Source: Hyphomicrobiales bacterium (GTDB taxonomy: Bacteria > Pseudomonadota > Alphaproteobacteria > Rhizobiales > Beijerinckiaceae). Taken from it: 21,792 nt of DNA. Below the pieces are notes generated by a model, which ran no database searches, was not told the DNA's origin, and worked only from the letters and a program-made list of their open reading frames with translations. Within the stretch, counting starts at the first letter, position 1. Every line of letters begins with the position of its first letter. The DNA lies in the NCBI GenBank assembly GCA_015655535.1, contig JAATEW010000271.1, positions 1 to 21,792 on the forward strand, read 5' to 3'. The translations under genes were made by a program, and so were the position numbers. Shown here in pieces: positions 14,446 to 21,792 of this stretch.

Positions 14446-15501
14446 TCAGACCGTAACGAGACGCGGCCGGATGCGCATGCCGTCGATGTGCTTGTCATAA
14501 AGCCGGATATAATCTTCGGCCATGCGTCTTGCGGTAAACCGTTCTTCGAACCGGCGACGGATCATCTCGCGAGAAAGTGATCCGATCTTACGCACTGCGC
14601 CCGCGGCGCTTGTTTCGTCTTCCACGATAAAGCCGGTGACGCCGTCTTCAATAATCTCGGGAACGGAACCGCGGTTGAAGGCTATGACCGGAGTACCACA
14701 AGCCATGGCCTCGATCATGACGAGCCCGAACGGTTCGGGCCAATCGATCGGCACGAGCAGCGCCATCGCACCGCTCAGGAACTGCGGCTTTTGCGCATCG
14801 CCGATCTCGCCGATGAAATCGACGCCGGGTGTCGACAAAAGCGGCCGGATCGCCTCGTCGAAATAATCTGCGTCCGCCCGGTCGACCTTGGCCGCGATCT
14901 TGAGGGGGATTCCGCAACGCTGTGCGATGTTGATCGCCCGATCCGTACGCTTTTCAGGCGAAATACGCCCGAGAAAGGCGAGATAGGAGGGTTGAACTGG
15001 CTGCGGTTTCAAAAGATCGACAGGCAGACCGTGATGCACGGTCGAGACCCAATTCGCCGCCGGTATGGGTCGGCGTTGCGCATTCGAAATCGAAACGATA
15101 GGGATCGATGAAAAGGTCGAGAAGACCGGTTGATGCTCGGGCAGATCGAGGCGCCCATGTAGCGTCGTGATGAAAGGCGTCGTCTGCCGCGCCATGAGCG
15201 AAAAGGGAAAATAGTCGAGATGAAAATGAATGAGATCGAATTCACCGGCGCGCCGGCAGACCTGCTCGACCATCATCATATGCAGCGCGTTGGGATCGCG
15301 GACCGTACCGTCAAGCCGCAAAGCGCGCGGCCACATCGGTTCCAGTTTGGCGGTGGTTATGGAATCCCCGCTCGCAAAAAGCGTGACCTCCTGCCCAAGA
15401 GCAACGAGTTCTTCGGTAAGCCAGGAGATGACCCGCTCGGTTCCGCCATAAAGGCTCGGCTGCACGGCTTCGGTCAGTGGCGCGACTTGTGCAATCCTCA
15501 T
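14446..15501 (-). CDS. Glycosyltransferase family 4 (GT-B fold)
   Basis: The 351-residue cytosolic or membrane-peripheral enzyme starts RIAQVAPLTEAVQPSLYGGTE with the N-terminal glycine loop YGGTE at 18-22. It then has LGRISPEKR at 177-185 and the nucleotide-sugar site WPEPFGLVMIEAMACGTPVI at 254-273, with the two glutamates of the EX7E motif at 256 and 264. GT4 enzymes transfer a sugar from a nucleotide donor with retention of configuration; donor and acceptor are unknown. ATG 15501 is chosen over the in-frame start 32 codons upstream because the Rossmann strand RIAQVAP begins there and AAGGGAA lies 8 bases upstream. It is divergent from an ABC exporter (156-bp gap), a pairing that suggests surface glycan or glycolipid work but does not prove it. 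Confidence 0.88.
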   Translation of the reverse strand: MRIAQVAPLTEAVQPSLYGGTERVISWLTEELVALGQEVTLFASGDSITTAKLEPMWPRALRLDGTVRDPNALHMMMVEQVCRRAGEFDLIHFHLDYFPFSLMARQTTPFITTLHGRLDLPEHQPVFSTFSSIPIVSISNAQRRPIPAANWVSTVHHGLPVDLLKPQPVQPSYLAFLGRISPEKRTDRAINIAQRCGIPLKIAAKVDRADADYFDEAIRPLLSTPGVDFIGEIGDAQKPQFLSGAMALLVPIDWPEPFGLVMIEAMACGTPVIAFNRGSVPEIIEDGVTGFIVEDETSAAGAVRKIGSLSREMIRRRFEERFTARRMAEDYIRLYDKHIDGMRIRPRLVTV

Positions 15502-15657
15502 GCAACAAATTCCCTTGTTCGCAGTTAAGCTTCGCATCGAGTTTCGATCCGGCGGTACCGTCACACCTCTGTTTGAGGTACGCCTAACCGAGGCCATACT
15601 GCACCGATAATCTTGGCCGTGTTGCGACGTCGTTCCGAAATCTTATAAGGCTTGCGG
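15502..15657. promoter_or_regulatory. Divergent promoter region, glycosyltransferase and ABC exporter
   Basis: The 156 bp between the two divergent genes contain two small inverted repeats: ATCGA-GTT-TCGAT (15536-15548) and ACCTC-TGTTT-GAGGT (15565-15579). Either could be an operator shared by both genes. No consensus promoter could be assigned with confidence. Confidence 0.35.
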
Positions 15658-17469
15658 ATGGTGGATGTTGCCAAGCGTTCAAAAAGGACAGAGCTGCCCT
15701 TGACCGAAGATCTTTGCCGTTATCGTGATCGGCCCCTGGCAATTTTCGGGCGCTACATCAGGCGCCGGCCGCTCGCTCACGCAGCCATCCTTCTCGCCAT
15801 TCTCGGTGCCGTTGGCTTTTCGATAAGTACGCAATATGGCGTCAAGTTCCTCGTCGACACTTTGTCTCAAGACCCGGACCACGCGAAGGGTCCGTGGCTC
15901 GCCTTCGCGATGCTTGTCTCATTCATCGCAGCCGACAATCTGCTGTGGCGTGTCGCGGGCTGGATCGCCAGTTATACGTTCGTCGATGTGACGGGAGACT
16001 TGAGATCGGAGCTCTTTCGCCATCTCACGGGTCATGCGCCGGGCTATTTCGTAGACCGTCTGCCGGGCGTCCTCACGAGCCGCATTACCGCGACCTCGAA
16101 TGCGATATTTCAGATCGAATATATGTTCATATGGAATGTGTTGCCGCCTTGCGTCGCTACCTTCGGTGCGATCTTGTTTCTCACCTTGGTCAGCGTCAAA
16201 ATGGCGGCGGTTTTGGTTGTCGTCGCGGCGATCGTGATGCTAGCCATGTTCAAAATCGCCGCGGCGGGACGTCCGTTGCATCACGATTTCGCGAACAAGG
16301 CGGCCGCCGTCGATGGGGAAATGGTCGATGTGATCGGCAATATGGCGCTGGTCAGGGCCTTCGGCGGGATCGCTCGCGAACATTGCCGCTTCGACCACAC
16401 CGTCGCGCAGGAGATGACCGCCCGCAGGCGCAGCCTCCAATATTTGGAAAAGCTGCGCCTGATCCATGCACTTGTCGTTGTCGTCATGACTCTCGCGCTT
16501 CTCGCCTGGGCGATCATACTATGGCAGGAGAAGCAGGCGACGGTCGGCGATGTCGTGCTTGTCTGCACGCTTGGCATATCCGTTCTGAGCGCCACGCGCG
16601 ATCTCGCTGTCGCCCTTGTCGACGTCACGCAGCATATGGCGCGCTTGGCTGAGGCACTTGCGACGCTGCTCTCGCCGCATGAAATGCGGGATCATCCCGA
16701 AGCCTCCGCGCTCGTCCCGAACGGAGCGCGCGTGACATTTGAAAATGTCACGTTCAGCTATCCAAACGGGAAACGGGTTTTCGATAATTTCAGTGTGAAC
16801 ATCGAACCTGGTCAACGCGTCGGTCTCGTCGGCCGCTCCGGCGGGGGAAAGTCAACGCTCGTCGCACTGATGCAACGTTTCTATCGCGTTCAGGCCGGGC
16901 GCGTCCTGATCGATGGACACGACATCGCGCGTGCGACCGAGGCGAGCCTGCGCAATGTGATCGCAATCGTGCCGCAGGACACGGCCCTCCTCAATCGCTC
17001 ATTGCTGGAAAATATCCGTTATGGCCGGCCGGACGCGACGGATGAAGAGGTTTGGACCGCGGCCACTGCGGCGCGATGCCGTCCATTTATTGAAAACATG
17101 CCGCAGGGCCTCGATACGATCGTCGGCGACCGCGGCGTGAAGCTCTCAGGCGGCCAGCGTCAGCGGATCGCTATCGCTCGCGCCTTTCTCAAAAACGCGC
17201 CGCTGCTTATTCTCGATGAGGCGACCTCGGCTCTCGACAGTGAAGCCGAGGAAGCCATCCGCGAAGCGCTGGAAAACCTCATGGCCGGACGCACCGTGAT
17301 CACGATCGCCCACCGCCTTTCGACCTTGCGCAACTTCGACCGCATTCTGGTATTGCAAAGCGGCAAGCTCATCGAGGATGGCGCACCGGATATTTTAATG
17401 CGCAGCCGTGGCGTCTATCACGATCTCATCATACGCGAGCGCGAGCGTCTCGCCGAACAGGCTGCCTAG
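15658..17469 (+). CDS. ABC exporter half-transporter (fused membrane and ATPase domains)
   Basis: The 603-residue product has an exporter-type membrane domain (helices from about 41 to 325) followed by one ATPase domain. Walker A GRSGGGKST is at 392-400, the Q-loop at Gln440 (VPQDTALLN), the signature LSGGQRQR at 496-503 and Walker B LLILDEATSALDSE at 516-529. The H-loop is His552. It therefore works as a dimer in the inner membrane. The family resembles MsbA/LipA-type lipid or glycolipid flippases and multidrug exporters; the substrate is not known. ATG 15658 is chosen because AAGG (15647-15650) lies 7 bases upstream; TTG 15652 and GTG 15661 are alternatives. It is divergent from a GT4 gene, consistent with a glycan or lipid-linked sugar task (inference). 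Confidence 0.9.
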   Translation: MVDVAKRSKRTELPLTEDLCRYRDRPLAIFGRYIRRRPLAHAAILLAILGAVGFSISTQYGVKFLVDTLSQDPDHAKGPWLAFAMLVSFIAADNLLWRVAGWIASYTFVDVTGDLRSELFRHLTGHAPGYFVDRLPGVLTSRITATSNAIFQIEYMFIWNVLPPCVATFGAILFLTLVSVKMAAVLVVVAAIVMLAMFKIAAAGRPLHHDFANKAAAVDGEMVDVIGNMALVRAFGGIAREHCRFDHTVAQEMTARRRSLQYLEKLRLIHALVVVVMTLALLAWAIILWQEKQATVGDVVLVCTLGISVLSATRDLAVALVDVTQHMARLAEALATLLSPHEMRDHPEASALVPNGARVTFENVTFSYPNGKRVFDNFSVNIEPGQRVGLVGRSGGGKSTLVALMQRFYRVQAGRVLIDGHDIARATEASLRNVIAIVPQDTALLNRSLLENIRYGRPDATDEEVWTAATAARCRPFIENMPQGLDTIVGDRGVKLSGGQRQRIAIARAFLKNAPLLILDEATSALDSEAEEAIREALENLMAGRTVITIAHRLSTLRNFDRILVLQSGKLIEDGAPDILMRSRGVYHDLIIRERERLAEQAA

Positions 17470-17566
17470 GGCGGTGGACGTTCCTGCCGAACCAGATCCG
17501 GCACCTCAGGTCTTTTAATCGCATCCGATTGGTAAACGGGCCGGCGGTAACGAGATGCAGACTCTC

Positions 17567-17590
17567 AAGAACGGCAAGCCGGCGGTTCTT
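17567..17590 (-). terminator. Possible hairpin after mqo
   Basis: AAGAAC (17567-17572) and GTTCTT (17585-17590) are perfect inverted repeats around a GC-rich 12-base loop, touching the mqo stop codon. No T run follows on the minus strand, so intrinsic termination is doubtful. The 120-bp gap to the convergent ABC gene holds nothing stronger. Confidence 0.3.
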
Positions 17591-19089
17591 CAAACATTTT
17601 CGATCTTGAGGGTCGGAGCGGTCTCGGCCCGAATCCGCGCACAAGCGCCCGCATCCTTTATGAGGTCGATGCCGTAGGTCGGGATGATCTCCTTCAGTTT
17701 GGGCAGCCACGCGCTCTCGGTCAGTTCGGCGGCGAAGCACTTCTGCAGGACGCCGAGCGCGATGAAGGCGGCCGTGGACGCTCCCGGCGAGGCGCCGAGC
17801 AGGGCCACGATCGAGCGATCCTCCGCGGCGACGAGTTCGGTGCCGAATTCGAGGTCGCCGCCCTTCTCCTTATCGGGCTTGATGATCTGCACGCGCTGTC
17901 CGGCCACGGCACTTTGCCAATTGTGCCGCACAGCCCTTGGAAAGAATTGTTGCAGTGTCGCGAACTGATGCTCTGAACTTTGCAGCACTTGCCCGATCAG
18001 ATATTCGCTGAGCGCCAGATTGTCCCGGGCGACTGCGAGCAAGGGAATGATGTTGCCGGGCTCGATCGAACGGAACAGGTCGGTGAACGAGCCGTGCTTG
18101 AGGAATTTGCTCGAGAACCCGGCATAAGGACCAAACAGCAGGGATTTCTTGCCGCCAATAATGCGCGTATCGAGATGCGGGACCGACATTGGCGGTGATC
18201 CCTGCGCCGCCTTGCCATAGACTTTGGCATGGTGGCGTTTTGAGACCGCATCGACGTCGCAGCGCAGCCAGATTCCACTCACGGGAAAGCCGCCATAGCC
18301 ATGCCCCTCGGGAATGCCCGACTTTTGAAGCAGCTCCAGCGCGCCGCCGCCGGCGCCGATAAACACGAATTTGGCGAAGACCGCATGACGCTCGCGGTGC
18401 TCGATATCGTCTACCTCGACGCGCCAACGGCCTCCATCCTCCCGGTCCAGTGCGACGACGCGCTGTTTATACTGCACCGAAAATCCCGACTGTGAGGAGA
18501 GATGGCGCACGAGGAGATGGGTGAGCGCGCCATAGTCGACATCGGTGCCGGTCACGATCCGCGTCGCCGCCACGGGCTCGTTCTCGTCGCGTCCTTCCAT
18601 GATCAGCGGCGCCCAATCGGCGATCTGCGTCCGATCCTCGCTATAATCCATTCCGTGGTAGCAATGGTTCGCCGACATCGCCTTATAGCGCTCGCGCAGG
18701 AAGGCGACATTCTCAGTGCCCCACACGAAGCTCATATGCGGGCAAGGATGGATGAAGGCGCGAGGATCCGGAATCGCGCCCTTCTTGACGAGATAGGACC
18801 AGAGCTGCCGCGACAGATCGAACTCGGTATTCACTTCGAGCGCTTTTGAAATGTCGACACTGCCGTCGGCGCGCTGCGGCGTATAATTCAATTCGCAATT
18901 CGCGGCATGGCCCGTCCCGGCATTATTCCAGGCTTCTGAGCTCTCCTGTGCGCAATCTTCCAATGTCTCGAACATCGTGATGGTGAGCGATGGTTCCAAT
19001 TCCTTGAGGACCGTGCCAAGCGTCGCGCTCATAATGCCTGCGCCTATGAGGACGACATCGGCCGTGTCCGGCAAATTTGTTTCAGTCAT
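17590..19089 (-). CDS. mqo: Malate:quinone oxidoreductase
   Basis: Mqo is a peripheral membrane FAD enzyme that oxidises malate to oxaloacetate and passes electrons to the quinone pool, bypassing NAD-dependent malate dehydrogenase. The 499-residue product has family length and the FAD dinucleotide fold at the start (VVLIGAGIMSATLG at 12-25). It also has the Mqo-typical AWNNAGTGHAANCELNYTP (from about 53), the mid-protein IGAGGGALELLQKSGIPEG and the C-terminal LLGASPGASTAAF. ATG 19089 follows TGGAGATATCT, almost the same leader as fumC. It is the last gene of a fumC - cupin - mqo operon, 35 bases after the cupin stop, so fumarase can feed its product directly to it. No transmembrane helix is seen, as expected. 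Confidence 0.95.
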   Translation of the reverse strand: MTETNLPDTADVVLIGAGIMSATLGTVLKELEPSLTITMFETLEDCAQESSEAWNNAGTGHAANCELNYTPQRADGSVDISKALEVNTEFDLSRQLWSYLVKKGAIPDPRAFIHPCPHMSFVWGTENVAFLRERYKAMSANHCYHGMDYSEDRTQIADWAPLIMEGRDENEPVAATRIVTGTDVDYGALTHLLVRHLSSQSGFSVQYKQRVVALDREDGGRWRVEVDDIEHRERHAVFAKFVFIGAGGGALELLQKSGIPEGHGYGGFPVSGIWLRCDVDAVSKRHHAKVYGKAAQGSPPMSVPHLDTRIIGGKKSLLFGPYAGFSSKFLKHGSFTDLFRSIEPGNIIPLLAVARDNLALSEYLIGQVLQSSEHQFATLQQFFPRAVRHNWQSAVAGQRVQIIKPDKEKGGDLEFGTELVAAEDRSIVALLGASPGASTAAFIALGVLQKCFAAELTESAWLPKLKEIIPTYGIDLIKDAGACARIRAETAPTLKIENV

Positions 19090-19124
19090 AAGATATCTCC
19101 ATTAACGAGAGCATCCGCGGCTAT

Positions 19125-19511
19125 TTACACTGCCTTGACAAAGGGAACCTCAACACCTGGGGCGAGGATGACATAGGCGCGCCGCCACGGCTGGTCATCG
19201 ACCAGCTTCCAACTGTGACCAGTGCCAGCGGTATCCTCGGCGAGCAGAATATCGCCTGGCCGAATTGTGAAATGCTCGCCTTTGCGGGTCTGGAAATCCA
19301 GCGTTCCGCTCAGCGTGATGACGAACTGGCGCGCCGGCGCGGTGTGCCAAGCAAAAGTCCCGCCCGACTTGGTCTCTCGGAACGAGATCGTCGTTGTGTC
19401 GCTCGTCGTACTGAGAATATCGCCGCGCTCGCCGCCGGAAAGATCGATCTGTCCTTCCTCGAAATAGGAATTGCCGTCTGCTTCGGTCCACAACCTGATG
19501 CATCGGATCAT
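19125..19511 (-). CDS. Small single-domain cupin protein
   Basis: The 128-residue protein is a single cupin barrel. Motif 1 is FAWHTAPARQFVITLSG at 53-69 and motif 2 is IRPGDILLAEDTAGTGHSWK at 83-102. The usual metal ligands (His-X-His, Glu, His) are reduced: His56 and His99 are present, the second His is absent and Gln62 stands near where Glu would be, so metal binding is uncertain. It may bind a small carboxylate or act as a regulator or stabilising factor; no reaction is known. A strong AAGGAG lies 7 bases before the ATG. It sits between fumC (51-base gap) and mqo (35-base gap), so it is surely co-transcribed with two consecutive TCA-cycle enzymes, which hints at a role with fumarate, malate or oxaloacetate (inference). 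Confidence 0.82.
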   Translation of the reverse strand: MIRCIRLWTEADGNSYFEEGQIDLSGGERGDILSTTSDTTTISFRETKSGGTFAWHTAPARQFVITLSGTLDFQTRKGEHFTIRPGDILLAEDTAGTGHSWKLVDDQPWRRAYVILAPGVEVPFVKAV

Positions 19512-19562
19512 ATCGCTGCTCCTTTGTTCCCAAACTATCGGACCGATGCGACCCTGCGCTTG

Positions 19563-21017
19563 TTAGGCCCCGCCGAGTCCCTCACCGACCATGCCGAGCG
19601 GATCGATCGTCTTATCGAACTGATCTTCGCTGACCTTGCCGGACGCAAGCGCGGCCACTTTCAACGTCGTGCCGTCCGCGATCGCTTTTTCGGCGATATG
19701 CGCGGCATTCTGGTAGCCAATGACGGGCGACAGGGCTGTCACCAGCATTACGCTGCCTTCGACATAGGATTTGATCTTGTCGCGGTTTATCTCGGTGTCC
19801 TCCACCGAGTACGTGCGGAACTTCTCGCATCCGTCGGCGAGGATGCGGGCCGAGTGCAGAAAATTATTGATGATGATCGGACGCATCGCGTTGAGTTCGA
19901 AATTGCCCTGAGAGCCCGCAAAGGCAACGGCGGCGTCGTCGCCCAAGACCTGAATCGCAATCATGACGATCGCTTCGCATTGCGTGGGATTGACCTTGCC
20001 GGGCATGATCGAGGAGCCGGGCTCATTGTCCGGCAGTTTGAGCTCGGCGAAACCGCAGCGTGGCCCCGACGCGAGCCAGCGCATGTCATTGGCAATTTTC
20101 ATCAAGGCGACTGCCAGCCCGCGAAGCGCCGCATGTGCCCGCACCATCGCGTCGAGTGAGCCTTGGGCCGTAAATTTGTTCGGCGCCGTTACGAATGGTT
20201 TGCCGGTAAGCGCGGCGATCTGCGCGGCGACATCTTTGGAAAAACCTTTCGGGGCATTGAGGCCAGTGCCTACCGCGGTGCCGCCGACAGCCAGTTCGTA
20301 GAGGTCCAGACGGCTGTCTTCGATCGTTTTGATGCAAGCGCGCAGCTGGCCCGCCCAGCCGTGCCATTCCTGACCGACTGTTAAAGGCACGGCGTCTTCA
20401 AGATGGGTTCGGCCGATCTTGACGACGTCCATCCAGCTTTTCGCCTTGCGTTCGATCGTATCGGCGAGCTTGCTGACTTGCGGGAGCAGCAATGCGTCGA
20501 TCGCCTCGACGGCGGCGATATGCATCGCGGTCGGGAATGTATCGTTTGATGATTGGCCCATGTTCACGTCGTCATTCGGACCGATTGGCTGCTGGGTTCC
20601 GAGTGTGCCCCCGAGCAATTGGATCGCCCGGTTCGAGATGACCTCGTTGACGTTCATGTTGGATTGTGTGCCAGAGCCGGTTTGCCAGACGAATAAAGGG
20701 TAGTGATCATCAAGCTTGCCCGAAATTGTTTCGTCGGCGGCGCGAATGATTGCGTCCTTCTTCCAGGTTGGCAATCGTCCCGCTGCGTGATTGACCAAAG
20801 CGCATGCCTTCTTGACGTAGCCATATGCGTGATAGACCGCCTTCGGCATGCGATCGTCGCCGATCGAGAAATGCTGAAGTGACCGCTGGGTTTGGGCGCC
20901 CCAATAATGCCCAGCCGGCACATGCACTTTGCCCATACTGTCAAATTCTTCACGTTCGCCTGTCGCGTCGAGTCCGATTGGTACATCGCGAAGAGTTGGA
21001 ATATCGCTTGTGTCCAT
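19563..21017 (-). CDS. fumC: Class II fumarate hydratase
   Basis: FumC reversibly hydrates fumarate to malate in the cytosol as an iron-free homotetramer. The 484-residue product shows the whole superfamily signature: TGSGTQSNMNVNEV at 113-126, SSND at 156-159, GRTHLEDAVP at 202-211 with the catalytic base His205, and GSSIMPGKVNP at 334-344 with the mobile-loop serines. It is about 20 residues longer than many FumC proteins, at the N-terminus. ATG 21017 is chosen because TGGAGATATCTC lies directly upstream; the frame is open to 21260 but that part has no family similarity. First gene of the fumC - cupin - mqo operon. An inverted repeat at 21064-21084 lies about 47 bases upstream and may regulate it. 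Being oxygen-stable, it suits aerobic TCA flux. Confidence 0.95.
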   Translation of the reverse strand: MDTSDIPTLRDVPIGLDATGEREEFDSMGKVHVPAGHYWGAQTQRSLQHFSIGDDRMPKAVYHAYGYVKKACALVNHAAGRLPTWKKDAIIRAADETISGKLDDHYPLFVWQTGSGTQSNMNVNEVISNRAIQLLGGTLGTQQPIGPNDDVNMGQSSNDTFPTAMHIAAVEAIDALLLPQVSKLADTIERKAKSWMDVVKIGRTHLEDAVPLTVGQEWHGWAGQLRACIKTIEDSRLDLYELAVGGTAVGTGLNAPKGFSKDVAAQIAALTGKPFVTAPNKFTAQGSLDAMVRAHAALRGLAVALMKIANDMRWLASGPRCGFAELKLPDNEPGSSIMPGKVNPTQCEAIVMIAIQVLGDDAAVAFAGSQGNFELNAMRPIIINNFLHSARILADGCEKFRTYSVEDTEINRDKIKSYVEGSVMLVTALSPVIGYQNAAHIAEKAIADGTTLKVAALASGKVSEDQFDKTIDPLGMVGEGLGGA

Positions 21018-21353
21018 GAGATATCTCCACAGGAAGGCGCACGTCGCACCGAACCCGCGTGTTCGAGCATTACAAACATGCTCGCCAAACCTTGCCACAG
21101 CGCTAAATAGCCGATGCGATTTGAACCTATCCACAAGCTTGATTGCCATTGCAACGCTGACGCTTCGGTCGCCGCTATGATCTGATGGGTCCGGTACATT
21201 GCGCCCATGTGGTAGTCCTCGCCGGCGCCCTCCGCCGGACTGAGCCGAGATGGCCGTCACGTATCCGTCATCGCTCTCGGCGAGTTCGCGCGGGCCGGGC
21301 GGCGGCCTTAAACCAAAGAACGAATTTTGTTAAGCGTGATGGGGAGCACAAGA
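21018..21353. other. Divergent intergenic region upstream of fumC
   Basis: This 336-bp region separates fumC from the small secreted protein gene. It contains the fumC leader TGGAGATATCTC, an inverted repeat at 21064-21084 and, near 21340-21346, the ribosome-binding site GGGGAG of the plus-strand gene. The minus-strand frame is open through it, but the residues are unlike FumC. No promoter pair could be assigned confidently. Confidence 0.5.
21064..21084. promoter_or_regulatory. Inverted repeat upstream of fumC, candidate operator or leader hairpin
   Basis: CGAGCAT (21064-21070) and ATGCTCG (21078-21084) are perfect inverted repeats with a 7-base spacer, TACAAAC. The centre is about 57 bp upstream of the fumC ATG, within the expected promoter/leader zone. 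Symmetry suggests a dimeric regulator site or an RNA stem; the sequence does not say which. Confidence 0.4.
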
Positions 21354-21707
21354 ATGCGATTTGGCAGTTTCGTCATAAAAATGACGCTAATGATTGTTTT
21401 GCCGCAAGCTGTTCTTGCCGGAACAGCTTCCGAGACAAAACCCCTCAATATCATGGTCTGCGATACGCCCGAACATGCGATAGCTTATACCGCCGCTATC
21501 GACAAAGGCGCCGCCGCCGACGAGGCAAAGGATATTGTCGGGCGGGAGGCTGGCGCTGAAGTCTGCGATAAATTCATAGGTGTCGCCTCAGTCGAGCAAG
21601 AAAATACGCTTCAAAGCCAAGGCGTCATTTACAAGATCGTGGCTCTCAAGTTTAGCGGCGTAGGCAAATTCAAATGGTCAGCAATTCCGCAGACTCAAAA
21701 CCGCTGA
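21354..21707 (+). CDS. Small secreted protein of unknown function
   Basis: I do not recognise this 117-residue protein. It has a clear signal peptide: a basic start MRFGSFVIK, a hydrophobic core TLMIVLPQAV and a probable cleavage after LAG or AGTA (residues 22-25). The mature part of about 93 residues is soluble, with two cysteines, in VCDTPEHA (Cys36) and EVCDKFIG (Cys71), that could form a disulfide in the periplasm. ATG 21354 is chosen because GGGGAG lies 7 bases upstream and the signal peptide begins there; 9 residues of upstream open frame are not needed. It is a single gene, divergent from fumC. Its base use is slightly more AT-rich than its neighbours. Confidence 0.75.
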   Translation: MRFGSFVIKMTLMIVLPQAVLAGTASETKPLNIMVCDTPEHAIAYTAAIDKGAAADEAKDIVGREAGAEVCDKFIGVASVEQENTLQSQGVIYKIVALKFSGVGKFKWSAIPQTQNR

Positions 21708-21771
21708 TTCGACATGGCGCGTTTACCGTGGGCTAGAACAGAATGTCGGCATCATCACCAACGCCGCAATG

Positions 21772-21790
21772 TAGAGCGCAAGTTGCTCTA
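21772..21790. repeat. Hairpin at the window edge, possible terminator or repeat start
   Basis: TAGAGC (21772-21777) and GCTCTA (21785-21790) form a perfect 6-bp stem with loop GCAAGTT, 65 bases after the small secreted protein's stop. On the minus strand it opens CCTAGAGCA, like the head of repeat copy A, so it may be the cut start of another dispersed element. The window edge prevents a decision. Confidence 0.35.
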
Positions 21791-21792
21791 GG

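Noticed and set aside
21018..21260. N-terminal extension of fumC by 81 residues
   Set aside because: The frame is open, but the encoded residues do not resemble FumC, and the strong TGGAG leader supports the ATG at 21017.

Overview
The window looks like chromosomal DNA from a GC-rich alphaproteobacterium of the Hyphomicrobiales (Rhizobiales). A Beijerinckiaceae-type methylotroph relative is possible, but the sequence alone does not prove it. The basis is the protein styles (EttA, the DUF2478 protein, the MoeA/periplasmic-binding-like fusion, the OFA transporter), the high-GC codon use, and short dispersed palindromic elements starting GAGCATG that resemble the intergenic repeats common in Rhizobiales. 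No rRNA, tRNA, CRISPR array, transposase or phage gene was seen.

Layout. The left edge (1-158, minus) is the N-terminus of the ABC-F translation factor EttA. Divergent from it is a 680-residue KAP-family P-loop NTPase with two membrane helices (512-2554, plus). It converges on an OFA-family (oxalate/formate antiporter-like) MFS transporter (2648-4303, minus) across a strong hairpin. A beta-class-like glutathione S-transferase (4718-5362, plus) and an unrecognised small membrane protein (5443-6018, minus) follow.

The centre (6285-12166) is a compact molybdenum-cofactor island. Four tightly coupled minus-strand genes are read in this order: a degenerate MoeA-like protein, a MoeA fused to a periplasmic-binding-protein-like domain, MobB, and a canonical MoeA. 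Divergent from them are a TusA-like sulfur carrier and a DUF2478 protein. The divergent promoter region is 73 bp and holds a 9-bp direct repeat spaced by 31 bp. Together these genes probably finish and load molybdopterin (Mo or W insertion, dinucleotide formation, sulfuration) for a molybdoenzyme encoded elsewhere. Formate dehydrogenase is an attractive but unproven client, given the nearby OFA transporter.

To the right are a secreted PRC-barrel protein overlapping an MFS transporter (12537-14437, plus), a GT4 glycosyltransferase (14446-15501, minus), and a divergent ABC exporter half-transporter (15658-17469, plus). Next comes a minus-strand TCA-cycle operon, fumC - cupin - mqo (21017 to 17590). 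Its two enzymes catalyse consecutive steps (fumarate to malate to oxaloacetate), and both genes have nearly the same ribosome-binding leader. The window ends with a small secreted protein of unknown function (21354-21707).

The most interesting parts are the three-paralogue MoeA island with its sulfur carrier and DUF2478 partner, the fumC-cupin-mqo operon, and the repeat elements abutting gene ends.
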